Source of the DNA: Streptomyces sp. BV286
Lineage (GTDB): Bacteria; Actinomycetota; Actinomycetes; Streptomycetales; Streptomycetaceae
Length of the DNA: 64,000 nt
Reading direction: 5' to 3'
Assembly (NCBI RefSeq): GCF_019090165.1
Contig: NZ_JAHRIB010000023.1
Span: forward strand, 62,001 to 126,000
Notes under the pieces: model-generated
Seen by the model: the letters and a program-made list of their open reading frames with translations, nothing else
What the model was told of the DNA's origin: nothing
The model's database searches: none
In this document: positions 17,990 to 25,568 of the stretch, piece by piece
How positions within the stretch are numbered: position 1 is the first letter of the stretch
How the letters are laid out: each line of letters opens with the position of its first letter
Position numbers and translations under genes: made by a program

Positions 17990-18508
17990 ACGAGGCGGGC
18001 AGGTGCCGCTGTCGCAGGCGGGCGGATCGTAGGTCCAGCCCACGGCCTGGTCGTACGTCCACCCGTCGGCCCCGGTGTACGTACGGCCGCCCCACTCGCC
18101 CTCCCTGCGGGCCCGTTGCCCCTCGCGCCACTTGGCGGCGGCGAGCACCGCGCCCCGCGCCAGCCGGGCTCCGGCCGGGGTGCTGAGCCGGTAGGACAGC
18201 GGGCGGTGGTCGGCGAGCGCCCACAGGGTGACGACCCAGGCGGCGCTGCCCCGGTAGACCTGGCCCGAATCCCCGACCACGGTGATCTCGTCGAGGGTCG
18301 CGGCGTGGTCGAGCCCGGGGAAGCGGCGTTTCGCCTCCGTCGAGCCGGCGGCCACCAGCTCCAGGCGCACCAGCTGCCGCTGCCAGACGAGCCAGTCGCG
18401 CAGGAAGGAGCAGAGGGAGCACTGCGCGTCGTACAGGACGGTGAGCCCGCGGACCGGGACGCGCGTGGCGTCCCGGTCCGGGCCGGCGGCGGTGGCCATC
18501 GGGGTCAC
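17987..18508 (-). CDS. DCC-family (DUF393) thiol-disulfide oxidoreductase-like protein
   Basis: A 173-residue protein whose start matches the DUF393/DCC family: LTVLYDAQCSLCSFLRDWL, with the CxxC pair near residue 30, and a following RFPGLDHAATLDEITVV segment. DCC proteins are thioredoxin-like, with poorly known substrates. The C-terminus repeats GWTYD twice and ends with two further cysteines (PPACDSGTCPPR), unlike the core family. The GTG overlaps the upstream gene's stop (GTGA), so the gene is coupled to the small membrane protein. Confidence 0.85.
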   Translation of the reverse strand: MTPMATAAGPDRDATRVPVRGLTVLYDAQCSLCSFLRDWLVWQRQLVRLELVAAGSTEAKRRFPGLDHAATLDEITVVGDSGQVYRGSAAWVVTLWALADHRPLSYRLSTPAGARLARGAVLAAAKWREGQRARREGEWGGRTYTGADGWTYDQAVGWTYDPPACDSGTCPPR

Positions 18509-18912
18509 GCCCCGGCCGTCGGGGCGACCCAGCCCTGCGGCGGCACGGGCGGCAGCTGCTCGCGCTCCATGATGCCCCGGCGGCGGATCTTGTTGAGCAC
18601 GTACACGTTCCCCAGGTGCATGGCGCCCAGTACGAGGAGCACCACGCCGAGCTTCGTCGACAGGGCCTCGAACACCCCGCGGGCGTCGGCGATCTCGTCG
18701 TCCTGGTTCAGGTAGAGCGCCACGAAGCCGAGGTTCACCAGGTAGAAGCCCACCACCAGAAGGTGGTTGACGGCGTCCGCGAGCTTCTCGTTCCCGTGCA
18801 GTACGTCCGACAGGAAGATCCGCCCGTTGTGGCTGAGCGTCCGTGCCACCCAGACCGTCAGCGCCACGCTGACCAGCAGATAGATGACGTAAGCGACGAC
18901 CGTGAGGTCCAT
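18505..18912 (-). CDS. Integral membrane protein, first gene of the TetR operon
   Basis: A 135-residue protein with three or four hydrophobic helices (VVAYVIYLLVSVALTVWVA, LLVVGFYLVNLGFVALYL, LGVVLLVLGAMHLGNVYVL) and a short polar tail. A conserved-looking motif HNGRIFLSDVLHGNEKLADAVNH joins helices 1 and 2. The ATG at 18912 is preferred over an upstream in-frame ATG at 18948, because a purine-rich SD lies between them and the longer form would translate through an operator. Homologues are known in Streptomyces but have no assigned activity. Induction would follow release of the TetR protein. Confidence 0.8.
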   Translation of the reverse strand: MDLTVVAYVIYLLVSVALTVWVARTLSHNGRIFLSDVLHGNEKLADAVNHLLVVGFYLVNLGFVALYLNQDDEIADARGVFEALSTKLGVVLLVLGAMHLGNVYVLNKIRRRGIMEREQLPPVPPQGWVAPTAGA

Positions 18913-18934
18913 GTCCCCACCCCTTCCCAACTTC

Positions 18935-18948
18935 TTGAACGCGTTCAA
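18935..18948. promoter_or_regulatory. TetR operator O2 (perfect 14-bp palindrome)
   Basis: TTGAACGCGTTCAA is a perfect palindrome located between the putative transcription start and the ATG of the membrane protein gene. Its partner O1 lies 47 bp away centre to centre. Confidence 0.7.
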
Positions 18949-18966
18949 AACGCGCTGTCGAGGAAG

Positions 18967-18995
18967 AATGTAGACCTGTTTTTGAACACGTTCAA
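18967..18995 (-). promoter_or_regulatory. Promoter with overlapping operator O1
   Basis: On the minus strand TTGAAC (-35, 18990-18995) and TACATT (-10, 18967-18972) are separated by exactly 17 bp. The -35 hexamer is one half of a second palindrome, TTGAACGTGTTCAA (18982-18995), with perfect 6-bp arms. Binding there would block RNA polymerase directly. Confidence 0.65.
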
Positions 18996-19075
18996 GTCGG
19001 AGCCCGCATGCTCTCGTGTGACGTGCGGCTCAGGGGGATGGGGGTGGGGGACGGCGAGGTCGACCGGCGGACGGT

Positions 19076-19486
19076 TCAGCCGACGCGGGCCAGCTCCGGC
19101 CGCTTGCTGTAGTCCGTGAGGCCGATGACGTTCCCCCAGGGATCGGCGAACTCGACGGTCCAGCCGGTGGACACGGACAGGGGTGCGTCGAGGGGCTGGA
19201 CGTCCGCGGCCGTGAGGGCGTCGGCCGTGCTCCTGGCGTCCCGGACCTCCAGCCACACCCGGGGCGACCCCCATGGCGGCGGCCGGTGCCCGAGCCCTTC
19301 CTCTAGGCGCAGCAGCACCCCGGGCGTCTCCTTGCCGACCTTCAGGATGGCGATCCCGGCCTCGTCGAGCCGGAACCCGAGAGCGAAACCGGCCCGCTGG
19401 TAGAAGTCCACGGCCTCGTCGAGGTCGCCCACCGGAAAGAGGACGTTGTCGAAGCCGAGCAGTTCGTACGACTCTTTGTCTGACAT
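19076..19486 (-). CDS. VOC-superfamily (glyoxalase/bleomycin-resistance-like) protein
   Basis: A 136-residue single-subunit VOC protein with two beta-alpha-beta-beta-beta modules: LGFDNVLFPVGDLDEAVDFYQRAGF at the N-terminus and WTVEFADPWGNVIGLTDY near the C-terminus. Such proteins may be dioxygenases, isomerases or drug-binding proteins; the metal ligands cannot be fixed by eye. There is no SD. TAATCT lies 6 nt before the ATG, and a 17-bp inverted repeat spans the start, suggesting a leaderless, tightly repressed transcript. It lies upstream of, but apparently separate from, the TetR operon. Confidence 0.85.
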   Translation of the reverse strand: MSDKESYELLGFDNVLFPVGDLDEAVDFYQRAGFALGFRLDEAGIAILKVGKETPGVLLRLEEGLGHRPPPWGSPRVWLEVRDARSTADALTAADVQPLDAPLSVSTGWTVEFADPWGNVIGLTDYSKRPELARVG

Positions 19487-19498
19487 GTCGTCAGATTA
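19479..19498 (-). promoter_or_regulatory. Inverted repeat over VOC start codon plus -10 box
   Basis: TCTGAC-N5-GTCAGA (19479-19495) is a perfect 6-bp inverted repeat that includes the ATG. On the minus strand TAATCT (19493-19498) is a TANNNT box 6 nt before the ATG and overlaps the repeat. A repressor bound here would cover both the promoter and the start codon. Confidence 0.5.
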
Positions 19499-19729
19499 GG
19501 TCGCGGGGAGGGGGCACCGGGGGAGGCGGCGGGGCAGTCACCCGGGTGGCCGTTCGCACCCCGGCCACTCGCTCGCCTGACCCTCTTCCCGTGCCTGTGG
19601 GCACGGCTGATTCCACGGGCGGGACTCCGTCCCGTGACTCCATGCACCACTGAAGCGGCGGGCTTCTTGTGCCGGACCGGCCGCCGTCCGTCAGCCACAG
19701 CCGCCCACCCGTCGCGAACTCGGCGCGAT

Positions 19730-19951
19730 GTCGTCGAGCTCAGCGTGTGGGACAGCAGTCCGTATCCTCCGCAACCGCGATGCCCCGGGCCGGAGAAGGG
19801 GGCCGGACTGGGACTCGACGCGGAGAGCGGGCGCGGGCTCTGGCTGCTGCGGGCCTGCGCCGACGAGTGGGGCCACTACCTCCTCGTCAACGGACGCCGT
19901 AACGGCGGCGGCAAGGAGGTCTGGGCGGAGTGGCGCGCCCCGGGCGCATAG
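19730..19951 (+). pseudogene. C-terminal remnant of an ATP-binding (RsbW/SpoIIAB-like) regulator
   Basis: The translated segment VELSVWDSSPYPPQP...GLGLDAESGRGLWLLRACADEWGHY...GKEVWAEW carries the D-x-S/G1 and G2 portions of the Streptomyces HATPase_c anti-sigma-like family (typically SGRGLxLVxxLADxWG near the C-terminus). The N box and the whole N-terminal half are missing upstream, where the sequence degenerates into a hairpin-rich region. A short ATG-initiated frame starting at 19634 can be read, but its first 30 residues do not fit the family, so I call it a truncated relic. Confidence 0.55.
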
Positions 19952-20154
19952 GCTCCACGCCCAGGCCGTACAAGGCGGTACAAGGCCGGTTCCCCTACGC
20001 GGCGAAGCGTGCCGTGGCCGACCGGCGGCGCCGCCAGGCCGCGGCGCTCAGGGGCCGGAGTCGGATTCCGCAGCCTCCCTCCACCGCGTGCTCAACGCGA
20101 TGTCGTCCACCGCATTGCGTATGCCGGGGAAGCCGGGTCGGCCTGGTAGAACTG

Positions 20155-20189
20155 CCAGCCCAGCCCAGCCCAGCCCAGCCCAGCCCAGC
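20155..20189. repeat. (CCAGC)7 pentanucleotide microsatellite
   Basis: Seven perfect tandem copies of CCAGC, in the non-coding stretch downstream of the Uma2 gene. Such tracts are prone to length variation. Confidence 0.95.
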
Positions 20190-20305
20190 TTGAGCCTGTT
20201 GAGGAGGGGTGACGAAGTCCTCCGCCGTGCCGCCGAGCTGCTTGGTGGACACGATCACGTCGGACCGCTCGACGCCGTCCAGGCAGGACGGCATGTCTCG
20301 ACCAC

Positions 20306-20914
20306 TCAATCCCGTTTGGTCTGCCCGGCCTTGAGGATCTCCGCCACGTCGAGCGTGACCTTGGCGCCGATCGAGTCGGGGAGCGTGACGAGTTCGCCGG
20401 GGGCGTGGATGCGGTGGGTGGTGTACTTGTCCGGCGTCGGGTCTGTGAGGACGTGGAGGCGCTGGTGCTTGCGGTCGACGATCACGTAGACCGGGATCTT
20501 GGCCTGGGCGTATGCGGTGACCTTGGTGCGGAGATCGGCCTGCCAATTGCTTGAGGTGACCTCCAGGACGAGACGGAAGACCACGGGGTCGTAGCTGTTG
20601 TTCTCGACCAGGTGCTCGTCGATGTCGGCTTCGACGATGCAGAGATCGGGGATCGCATAGTCCTCGGGGCCGTCCGGTAGCCAGACGCCGATGGCTTGGT
20701 GGATCTCGGTCTCGTCCTCATCGAGACCAGCGGCCTCGAAAGGACGAGCCGCCTTCTTCAGCGCCCTCGAGTGAGCGACGTCAGGAGATGGCGTCACGAG
20801 GATCTGGCCTCCGATGATCTCGACGCGGCGGCCCGGGAGGCGATCCATGATGCGATTCGCCTCCGCGATCAGAGACCGGTCGCCGTGCGGCTGCTCGACG
20901 GGTGCTGCGGACAT
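20306..20914 (-). CDS. Uma2-family (DUF820) PD-(D/E)XK nuclease-fold protein
   Basis: A 202-residue protein of the Uma2 family. Core motifs are RRVEIIGGQILVTPSP, then PDLCIVEAD and FRLVLEVTSSN (Asp...Glu-x-Thr/Lys type active-site strand), followed by KVTAYAQAKIPVYVIVDRKHQRLHVL. Uma2 genes are abundant in Streptomyces and cyanobacteria, and their targets are largely unknown. GGAGG lies 6 nt before the ATG at 20914. An in-frame start 12 codons upstream lacks an SD. The gene sits in the debris region next to a microsatellite, suggesting it is a mobile or recently arrived gene. Confidence 0.88.
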   Translation of the reverse strand: MSAAPVEQPHGDRSLIAEANRIMDRLPGRRVEIIGGQILVTPSPDVAHSRALKKAARPFEAAGLDEDETEIHQAIGVWLPDGPEDYAIPDLCIVEADIDEHLVENNSYDPVVFRLVLEVTSSNWQADLRTKVTAYAQAKIPVYVIVDRKHQRLHVLTDPTPDKYTTHRIHAPGELVTLPDSIGAKVTLDVAEILKAGQTKRD

Positions 20915-21020
20915 CACGTGCCTCCCGTGGGCTGTTGTCGAGAGCATCATCGTAGGCCGGACAGTCCTCGCGAGTTCTGAACAGTCCGCTTCACCCGATC
21001 GTGGCCCAGCACGCGCGAGA

Positions 21021-21046
21021 GCCCCGTTCCCAGAAGGAAACGGGGC
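21021..21046 (-). terminator. Terminator of sdh operon
   Basis: GCCCCGTT-N10-AACGGGGC forms an 8-bp stem (extendable with a bulge through TTCC/GGAA) about 25 bases beyond the sdhB stop. Confidence 0.7.
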
Positions 21047-21071
21047 CCACGCCGACGTACAGGCAAAGACG

Positions 21072-21851
21072 TCAGAAGCGGCGCGTGATCAGCGCCCGCT
21101 TCACCTCCTGGATCGCCTTCGTGACCTCGATACCGCGAGGGCAGGCGTCCGTGCAGTTGAACGTCGTGCGGCAGCGCCACACGCCGTCCTTGTCGTTGAG
21201 GATCTCCAGGCGCTGCTCCCCGGCCTCGTCACGCGAGTCGAAGATGAAGCGGTGGGCGTTCACGATGGCGGCCGGACCGAAGTACTGGCCGTCGTTCCAG
21301 AACACCGGGCACGAGGAGGTGCAGGCGGCGCAGAGGATGCACTTCGTCGTGTCGTCGAAGCGCTCACGGTCCTCGGCGGTCTGCAGACGCTCGCGCGTCG
21401 GCTCGTTCGTCTCCTTCGTGATCAGGAACGGCATCACGTCGCGGTACGCCTGGAAGAACGGCTCCATGTCCACGACGAGGTCCTTCAGGACCGTCAGGCC
21501 CTTGATGGGCTCGACCGTGATGGGCTTCTCGGGGCTCAGGTCCTTGATCAGCGTCTTGCAGGCGAGCCGGTTCTTGCCGTTGATCCGCATGGCGTCCGAG
21601 CCGCAGATGCCGTGCGCGCAGGACCGGCGGAACGTCAGCGTGCCGTCCTGATCCCACTTGATCTTGTGCAGGGCGTCGAGGACCCGCTCCTTGGGATCGA
21701 TCTCCAGCTGGAAATCCTCCCACGTCGCCTCGCCCGAGACCTCCGAGTTGAAGCGGCGGATGCGGAACGTGGCCGTGATGTACGGCGAGTCGGCGAAGCC
21801 GGCCTCCGGCTTGCTGGCGCCGTCCGTCTTGTCCAGGGTGGGGGTAGCCAT
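21072..21851 (-). CDS. sdhB: Succinate dehydrogenase iron-sulfur subunit
   Basis: Complex II subunit that passes electrons from the flavoprotein to the quinone site at the cytoplasmic face of the membrane. The 259-residue sequence has the plant-type 2Fe-2S motif CAHGICGSDAM with its fourth Cys in RLACKTL, then CILCAACTSSCP and CRTTFNCTDACPRG for the 4Fe-4S and 3Fe-4S clusters. The ATG overlaps the sdhA stop by one base (TGATG). It is the last gene of the sdhCDAB operon and is followed by a terminator hairpin. Confidence 0.98.
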   Translation of the reverse strand: MATPTLDKTDGASKPEAGFADSPYITATFRIRRFNSEVSGEATWEDFQLEIDPKERVLDALHKIKWDQDGTLTFRRSCAHGICGSDAMRINGKNRLACKTLIKDLSPEKPITVEPIKGLTVLKDLVVDMEPFFQAYRDVMPFLITKETNEPTRERLQTAEDRERFDDTTKCILCAACTSSCPVFWNDGQYFGPAAIVNAHRFIFDSRDEAGEQRLEILNDKDGVWRCRTTFNCTDACPRGIEVTKAIQEVKRALITRRF

Positions 21852-23605
21852 CAGTACTTACGCTCCATCGGCTGGTAGCGGGTCTGGACGACCGGCTTGT
21901 AGTCGAGGCGGATCGACTCGGTGCCGTCGTCGCCGACCTCGCGGTACGCCATGGTGTGGCGCATGAAGTTGACGTCGTCGCGGTTCGGGTAGTCCTCGCG
22001 GTAGTGACCGCCGCGCGACTCCTTGCGGGCCAGCGCGGAGACGGCCATGACCTCGGCCAGGTCGAGCAGGTTGCCCAGTTCGACGGCCTCCAGGAGGTCC
22101 GTGTTGAACCGCTTGCCCTTGTCCTGGACGGACACGTTCCGGTAGCGCTCGCGCAGCTCGGCGATCTTCTCGACGGCCGTCTTGATCGTCTGCTCGGTGC
22201 GGAACACCATGACGTTGGCGTCCATGGTCTCCTGGAGCTCGCGGCGGATGTCCGCCACGCGCTCGTTGCCCGTGGACGTCCGCAGCCGCTCGATCTGGCC
22301 GACGACCAGCGAGGCCGGGTCCTCGGGCAGCTCGACGTGCGAGGTCGTGGCGGAGTACTCCGCGGCCGCGATGCCCGCGCGCTTCCCGAACACGTTGATG
22401 TCGAGCAGCGAGTTCGTGCCCAGCCGGTTCGCGCCGTGGACGGAGACGCACGCGACCTCACCGGCCGCGTACAGGCCCGGCACGACCGTCGTGTTGTCGG
22501 ACAGCACCTCACCCTCGACGTTCGTCGGGATGCCGCCCATCGCGTAGTGCGCGGTGGGCTGGATCGGGATCGGGTCCGTGTAGGGCTCGATGCCGAGGTA
22601 GGTGCGGGCGAACTCCGTGATGTCGGGCAGCTTGGCGTCCAGCTGCTCCGGCGGGAGGTGCGTGAGGTCGAGGTAGACGTGGTCGCCCTCGGGACCGCAG
22701 CCGCGGCCCTCACGGATCTCCGTGTAGATGGAGCGCGAGACGACGTCACGGGACGCGAGGTCCTTCATGACCGGCGCGTACTTCTCCATGAAGCGCTCGC
22801 CGTCCTTGTTGCGGAGGATGCCGCCCTCACCGCGGGCGCCCTCCGTCAGCAGGATGCCCATGCGCCAGATGCCGGTCGGGTGGAACTGGAAGAACTCCAT
22901 GTCCTCCAGCGGCAGCCCGCGACGGTAGACGGCCGCCTGGCCGTCACCGGTCAGCGTGTGTGCGTTGGACGTCACCTTGAAGAACTTGCCGGTGCCGCCG
23001 GACGCGTAGATCACGGCCTTCGCCTGGAAGATGTGGATCTCGCCGGTCGCCAGCTCGTACGCGACGACACCGGCGGACTTCCTGACGCCGTCGACCTCGG
23101 TGATCAGCTGGTCGAGGACGTAGAACTCGTTGTAGAACTCCACACCCTCCTTGACGCAGTTCTGGTACAGCGTCTGGAGGATCATGTGGCCGGTGCGGTC
23201 CGCGGCGTAGCAGGACCGGCGGACCGGTGCCTCGCCGTGGTTGCGGGAGTGGCCGCCGAAGCGGCGCTGGTCGATGGTGCCGTTCGGGGTCCGGTTGAAC
23301 GGCAGGCCCATCTTCTCCAGGTCGAGGACCGCGTCGATGGCCTCCTTCGCCAGGATCTCGGCGGCGTCCTGGTCGACCAGGTAGTCACCGCCCTTGACCG
23401 TGTCGAAGGTGTGCCACTCCCAGTTGTCCTCCTCCACGTTGGCGAGCGCGGCGGCCATGCCGCCCTGCGCCGCGCCAGTGTGGGAGCGGGTGGGGTAGAG
23501 CTTCGTCAGCACGGCGGTACGGCTGCGCTTCGTCGCCTCGATGGCGGCACGCATGCCGGCGCCGCCGGCGCCGACGATGACGGTGTCGTACTTGTGGATC
23601 TTCAT
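21851..23605 (-). CDS. sdhA: Succinate dehydrogenase flavoprotein subunit
   Basis: A 584-residue catalytic subunit oxidising succinate to fumarate. The FAD motif [13 protein letters not shown] lies near the N-terminus. The covalent-flavin His is in [14 protein letters not shown], the substrate site includes FHPTGI and EGARGEGG, and GAASAC-type Arg residues follow ([14 protein letters not shown]). The C-terminal helical domain ends [11 protein letters not shown]. Length and motifs are standard for actinobacterial SdhA. It lies 19 bases after sdhD. Confidence 0.98.
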   Translation of the reverse strand: MKIHKYDTVIVGAGGAGMRAAIEATKRSRTAVLTKLYPTRSHTGAAQGGMAAALANVEEDNWEWHTFDTVKGGDYLVDQDAAEILAKEAIDAVLDLEKMGLPFNRTPNGTIDQRRFGGHSRNHGEAPVRRSCYAADRTGHMILQTLYQNCVKEGVEFYNEFYVLDQLITEVDGVRKSAGVVAYELATGEIHIFQAKAVIYASGGTGKFFKVTSNAHTLTGDGQAAVYRRGLPLEDMEFFQFHPTGIWRMGILLTEGARGEGGILRNKDGERFMEKYAPVMKDLASRDVVSRSIYTEIREGRGCGPEGDHVYLDLTHLPPEQLDAKLPDITEFARTYLGIEPYTDPIPIQPTAHYAMGGIPTNVEGEVLSDNTTVVPGLYAAGEVACVSVHGANRLGTNSLLDINVFGKRAGIAAAEYSATTSHVELPEDPASLVVGQIERLRTSTGNERVADIRRELQETMDANVMVFRTEQTIKTAVEKIAELRERYRNVSVQDKGKRFNTDLLEAVELGNLLDLAEVMAVSALARKESRGGHYREDYPNRDDVNFMRHTMAYREVGDDGTESIRLDYKPVVQTRYQPMERKY

Positions 23606-23624
23606 GATTCTCGCAGCCCCGTGC

Positions 23625-24107
23625 CTAGCGGATGTTCGGGTCGAAGGTGAAGATCACCAGCGTGCCCAGCAGGATGGTGAACACCGTGGCGGTGTAGAGC
23701 AGGCCCTTGAGCCACAGGCGCGTGTTCGGGCGCTCCGCGTAGTCGTTGATGACCGTGCGCAGGCCGTTGGCGCCGTGCAGCATCGCCAGCCACAGCATCA
23801 GCAGGTCCCAGGTCTGCCAGAACGGCGAGGCCCAGCGGCCCGCCACGAAGGCGAAGCCGATCTTGGAGACGCCGCCGTCGAGAACCAGCTGGATCAGCAG
23901 GTGCCCGATGACGAGGACGACGAGGACGACACCGGACAGACGCATGAAGAGCCACGCGGCCATCTCGAAGTTGCCGCGGGTGGACTTCGGGGTCTTCTTC
24001 GTCCGCTTGCGCGGGGCCTCGATCAGGGGCGCCGGGTTGTCGACGCTGTAGAGGGACTCACCCTCGACAGGGCCGATGCCGGCAGCGGTCTTCTCAGTGG
24101 TGGACAT
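23625..24107 (-). CDS. sdhD: Succinate dehydrogenase hydrophobic membrane anchor
   Basis: A 160-residue membrane anchor with three transmembrane helices. The first, in [21 protein letters not shown], holds a His likely to ligate heme b. [14 protein letters not shown] after helix 2 is typical of SdhD in Gram-positive complex II. The N-terminal 45 residues are hydrophilic and basic. It lies 5 bases downstream of sdhC and anchors the SdhAB dimer. Confidence 0.93.
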   Translation of the reverse strand: MSTTEKTAAGIGPVEGESLYSVDNPAPLIEAPRKRTKKTPKSTRGNFEMAAWLFMRLSGVVLVVLVIGHLLIQLVLDGGVSKIGFAFVAGRWASPFWQTWDLLMLWLAMLHGANGLRTVINDYAERPNTRLWLKGLLYTATVFTILLGTLVIFTFDPNIR

Positions 24108-24112
24108 TCGCG

Positions 24113-24493
24113 TCAGCTCCCGAAGACTTCACGAGCGGCGTGGCCGAGTACGGGGTAGAGGGCCCCGATCATCAGCACGACCCAGATGCCGACCACGGTC
24201 CAGAGCATCTGCTTCTGGTAGCGGGGGCCCTTCGACCAGAAGTCGACGGCGATCACCCGCAGGCCGTTGAGCGCGTGGAAGAGGATGGCGGCGACGAGGC
24301 CGTACTCCAGCAGCGCGACGATCGGGGTCTTGTAGGTGGCTACGACCTTGTCGTAGTCCTCGGGGGAGACACGGACAAGAGCGGTGTCCAGCACGTGTAC
24401 GAACAGGAAGAAGAAGATGAGGACGCCGGTGACTCGATGAGCCACCCAGGACCACATTCCTTCCCGGCCGCGGTACAGCGTTCCAGCCGGCAC
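24113..24493 (-). CDS. sdhC: Succinate dehydrogenase cytochrome b556 subunit
   Basis: A 126-residue membrane subunit with three helices. Typical segments are GMWSWVAHRVTGVLIFFFLFVHVLDTALV (quinone-site Ser/Arg and heme His) and FHALNGLRVIAVDF. The GTG at 24493 is chosen because GGAGG lies 8 nt upstream and the protein then begins MPAGTLYRGREGMW, as in other streptomycetes; the frame is open further upstream. It is the first gene of the operon. The 250 bases before it presumably hold the promoter (a TACGAT box is present around 24580). Confidence 0.95.
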   Translation of the reverse strand: MPAGTLYRGREGMWSWVAHRVTGVLIFFFLFVHVLDTALVRVSPEDYDKVVATYKTPIVALLEYGLVAAILFHALNGLRVIAVDFWSKGPRYQKQMLWTVVGIWVVLMIGALYPVLGHAAREVFGS

Positions 24494-24743
24494 GGAAGAA
24501 CCCTCCGGGAGCGGGGATTGGGGCCTGCCGGCTTCGATGTCGGTCGGGCCCGGCCGGGTACGGTCCACCGGCCCTGGCCATCGTAGCGACGTGTTGTCGG
24601 AACGTTTACGGCGGGCCTACCGATGTGATCGAACTGGCAGGCAAACAGGCTCGTACGGGCTATTACGGGCGGGCCGCGGAGGGCGGGAGCGCCGCTCGGG
24701 TGCCCGACCCGCGGTCGCTGGGGCCGGTCGCGGCCCCGCGCCC

Positions 24744-25409
24744 CTAAGAGATCGCGCAGTCGCTGCCGGCGGGGCTGAAGGACCGGGTGAGGCGGCCCCT
24801 TGCCAGGCGGCGCAGTTCCTCCGCCGTCAGGATCCGCTCCTCGTCGGGATCGTTCGCCCATCGTGATCGGATACCGGCCAGGACCTGGTCGAGGGCCTCG
24901 TCCGGGGCCGTGTCGTCCAGGCAGATCACGAAGACGTGGCCGAAGCGGCTCTCGTACGCCGCGTGGGCCGCGCTCAGGGCGGTGTGCGCCGCGGAGTACG
25001 CGCCGTCCGGGAGGAGGGTGAGGGACTCGCAGGCCAGGGCCTCGGCGACGTCACCGGGCGTCAGGTCGTACGCCGCCTCGTCGGCCGCGGCCAGCAGGGA
25101 GCCCAGGTCGGGGTAGGGGCGGTGCGCGGCGACCCGCCGGGCCCAGTGGTGGCTGCCGCAGCAGGCGAGGAGGGCGCGCTCGGCCTCGTCGGCGGGCAGG
25201 GCGTTGAACCGCTCCAGGCCGGTGGGACCCGGTGCCGGGCGGGTCTGCTCCGGCAGTCCCGGCGGTTCGGACGATTCCGGTGTGCCGACGGCCTGGCCGG
25301 GGAGGCGGGAAGGACGGTGCGCGGGCAGCGTGGGTTCCTCGGCGGTTCGGCGGCGCCCGTCCGGGCGCCGCGCGTGGTTCGGCTGGGGGTCAAGTGAGAG
25401 ATGTTTCAT
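24744..25409 (-). CDS. OHCU-decarboxylase-like protein (possibly non-canonical)
   Basis: A 221-residue protein. Residues from about 60 on resemble 2-oxo-4-hydroxy-4-carboxy-5-ureidoimidazoline decarboxylase, the third enzyme of urate to S-allantoin conversion: GLERFNALPADEAERALLACCGSHHWARRVAAHRPY at the start, and YESRFGHVFVICLDDTAPDEAL with a RLARGRL ending. The HPxIG and EQ elements that carry catalytic residues in the family are not evident between them. No uricase or HIU hydrolase is nearby. The first 60 residues are Pro/Arg-rich and probably disordered. It diverges from the GH20 gene. Confidence 0.75.
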   Translation of the reverse strand: MKHLSLDPQPNHARRPDGRRRTAEEPTLPAHRPSRLPGQAVGTPESSEPPGLPEQTRPAPGPTGLERFNALPADEAERALLACCGSHHWARRVAAHRPYPDLGSLLAAADEAAYDLTPGDVAEALACESLTLLPDGAYSAAHTALSAAHAAYESRFGHVFVICLDDTAPDEALDQVLAGIRSRWANDPDEERILTAEELRRLARGRLTRSFSPAGSDCAIS

Positions 25410-25568
25410 CACGCTATCGGGGCTTGACCGGAGCTGTCCGACAGATGCCCGATCTTCACTCGCAAGAGAGAGTTTCAGAACGGGACGTGGACGGAGGCAC
25501 CGGATGACGGGGCTTAGGTTCGCAACGGAACCACAGCGTACGAGGGCGGTCCGGAGGGTGAGTGGTCG

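Larger units (their letters stand above)
19487..20305. other. Gene-poor region with hairpins, gene debris and a satellite
   Basis: About 820 bases without an intact gene. From left to right it holds two adjacent hairpins (CCGTGCC-TGTG-GGCACGG near 19590 and CACGGG...CCCGTG near 19613-19635), a remnant of an ATP-binding regulator gene, degenerate sequence with no convincing codon pattern, and a (CCAGC)7 tract. The composition is patchier than in flanking regions. It looks like an old insertion/deletion site. Confidence 0.55.

Noticed and set aside
19634..19951. Intact 105-residue gene
   Set aside because: Only the C-terminal half matches the ATP-binding regulator family; the N-terminal part and N box are missing, so it is listed as a remnant.
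20155..20189. Possible CRISPR-like repeat
   Set aside because: It is a simple (CCAGC)7 tract with no spacers.
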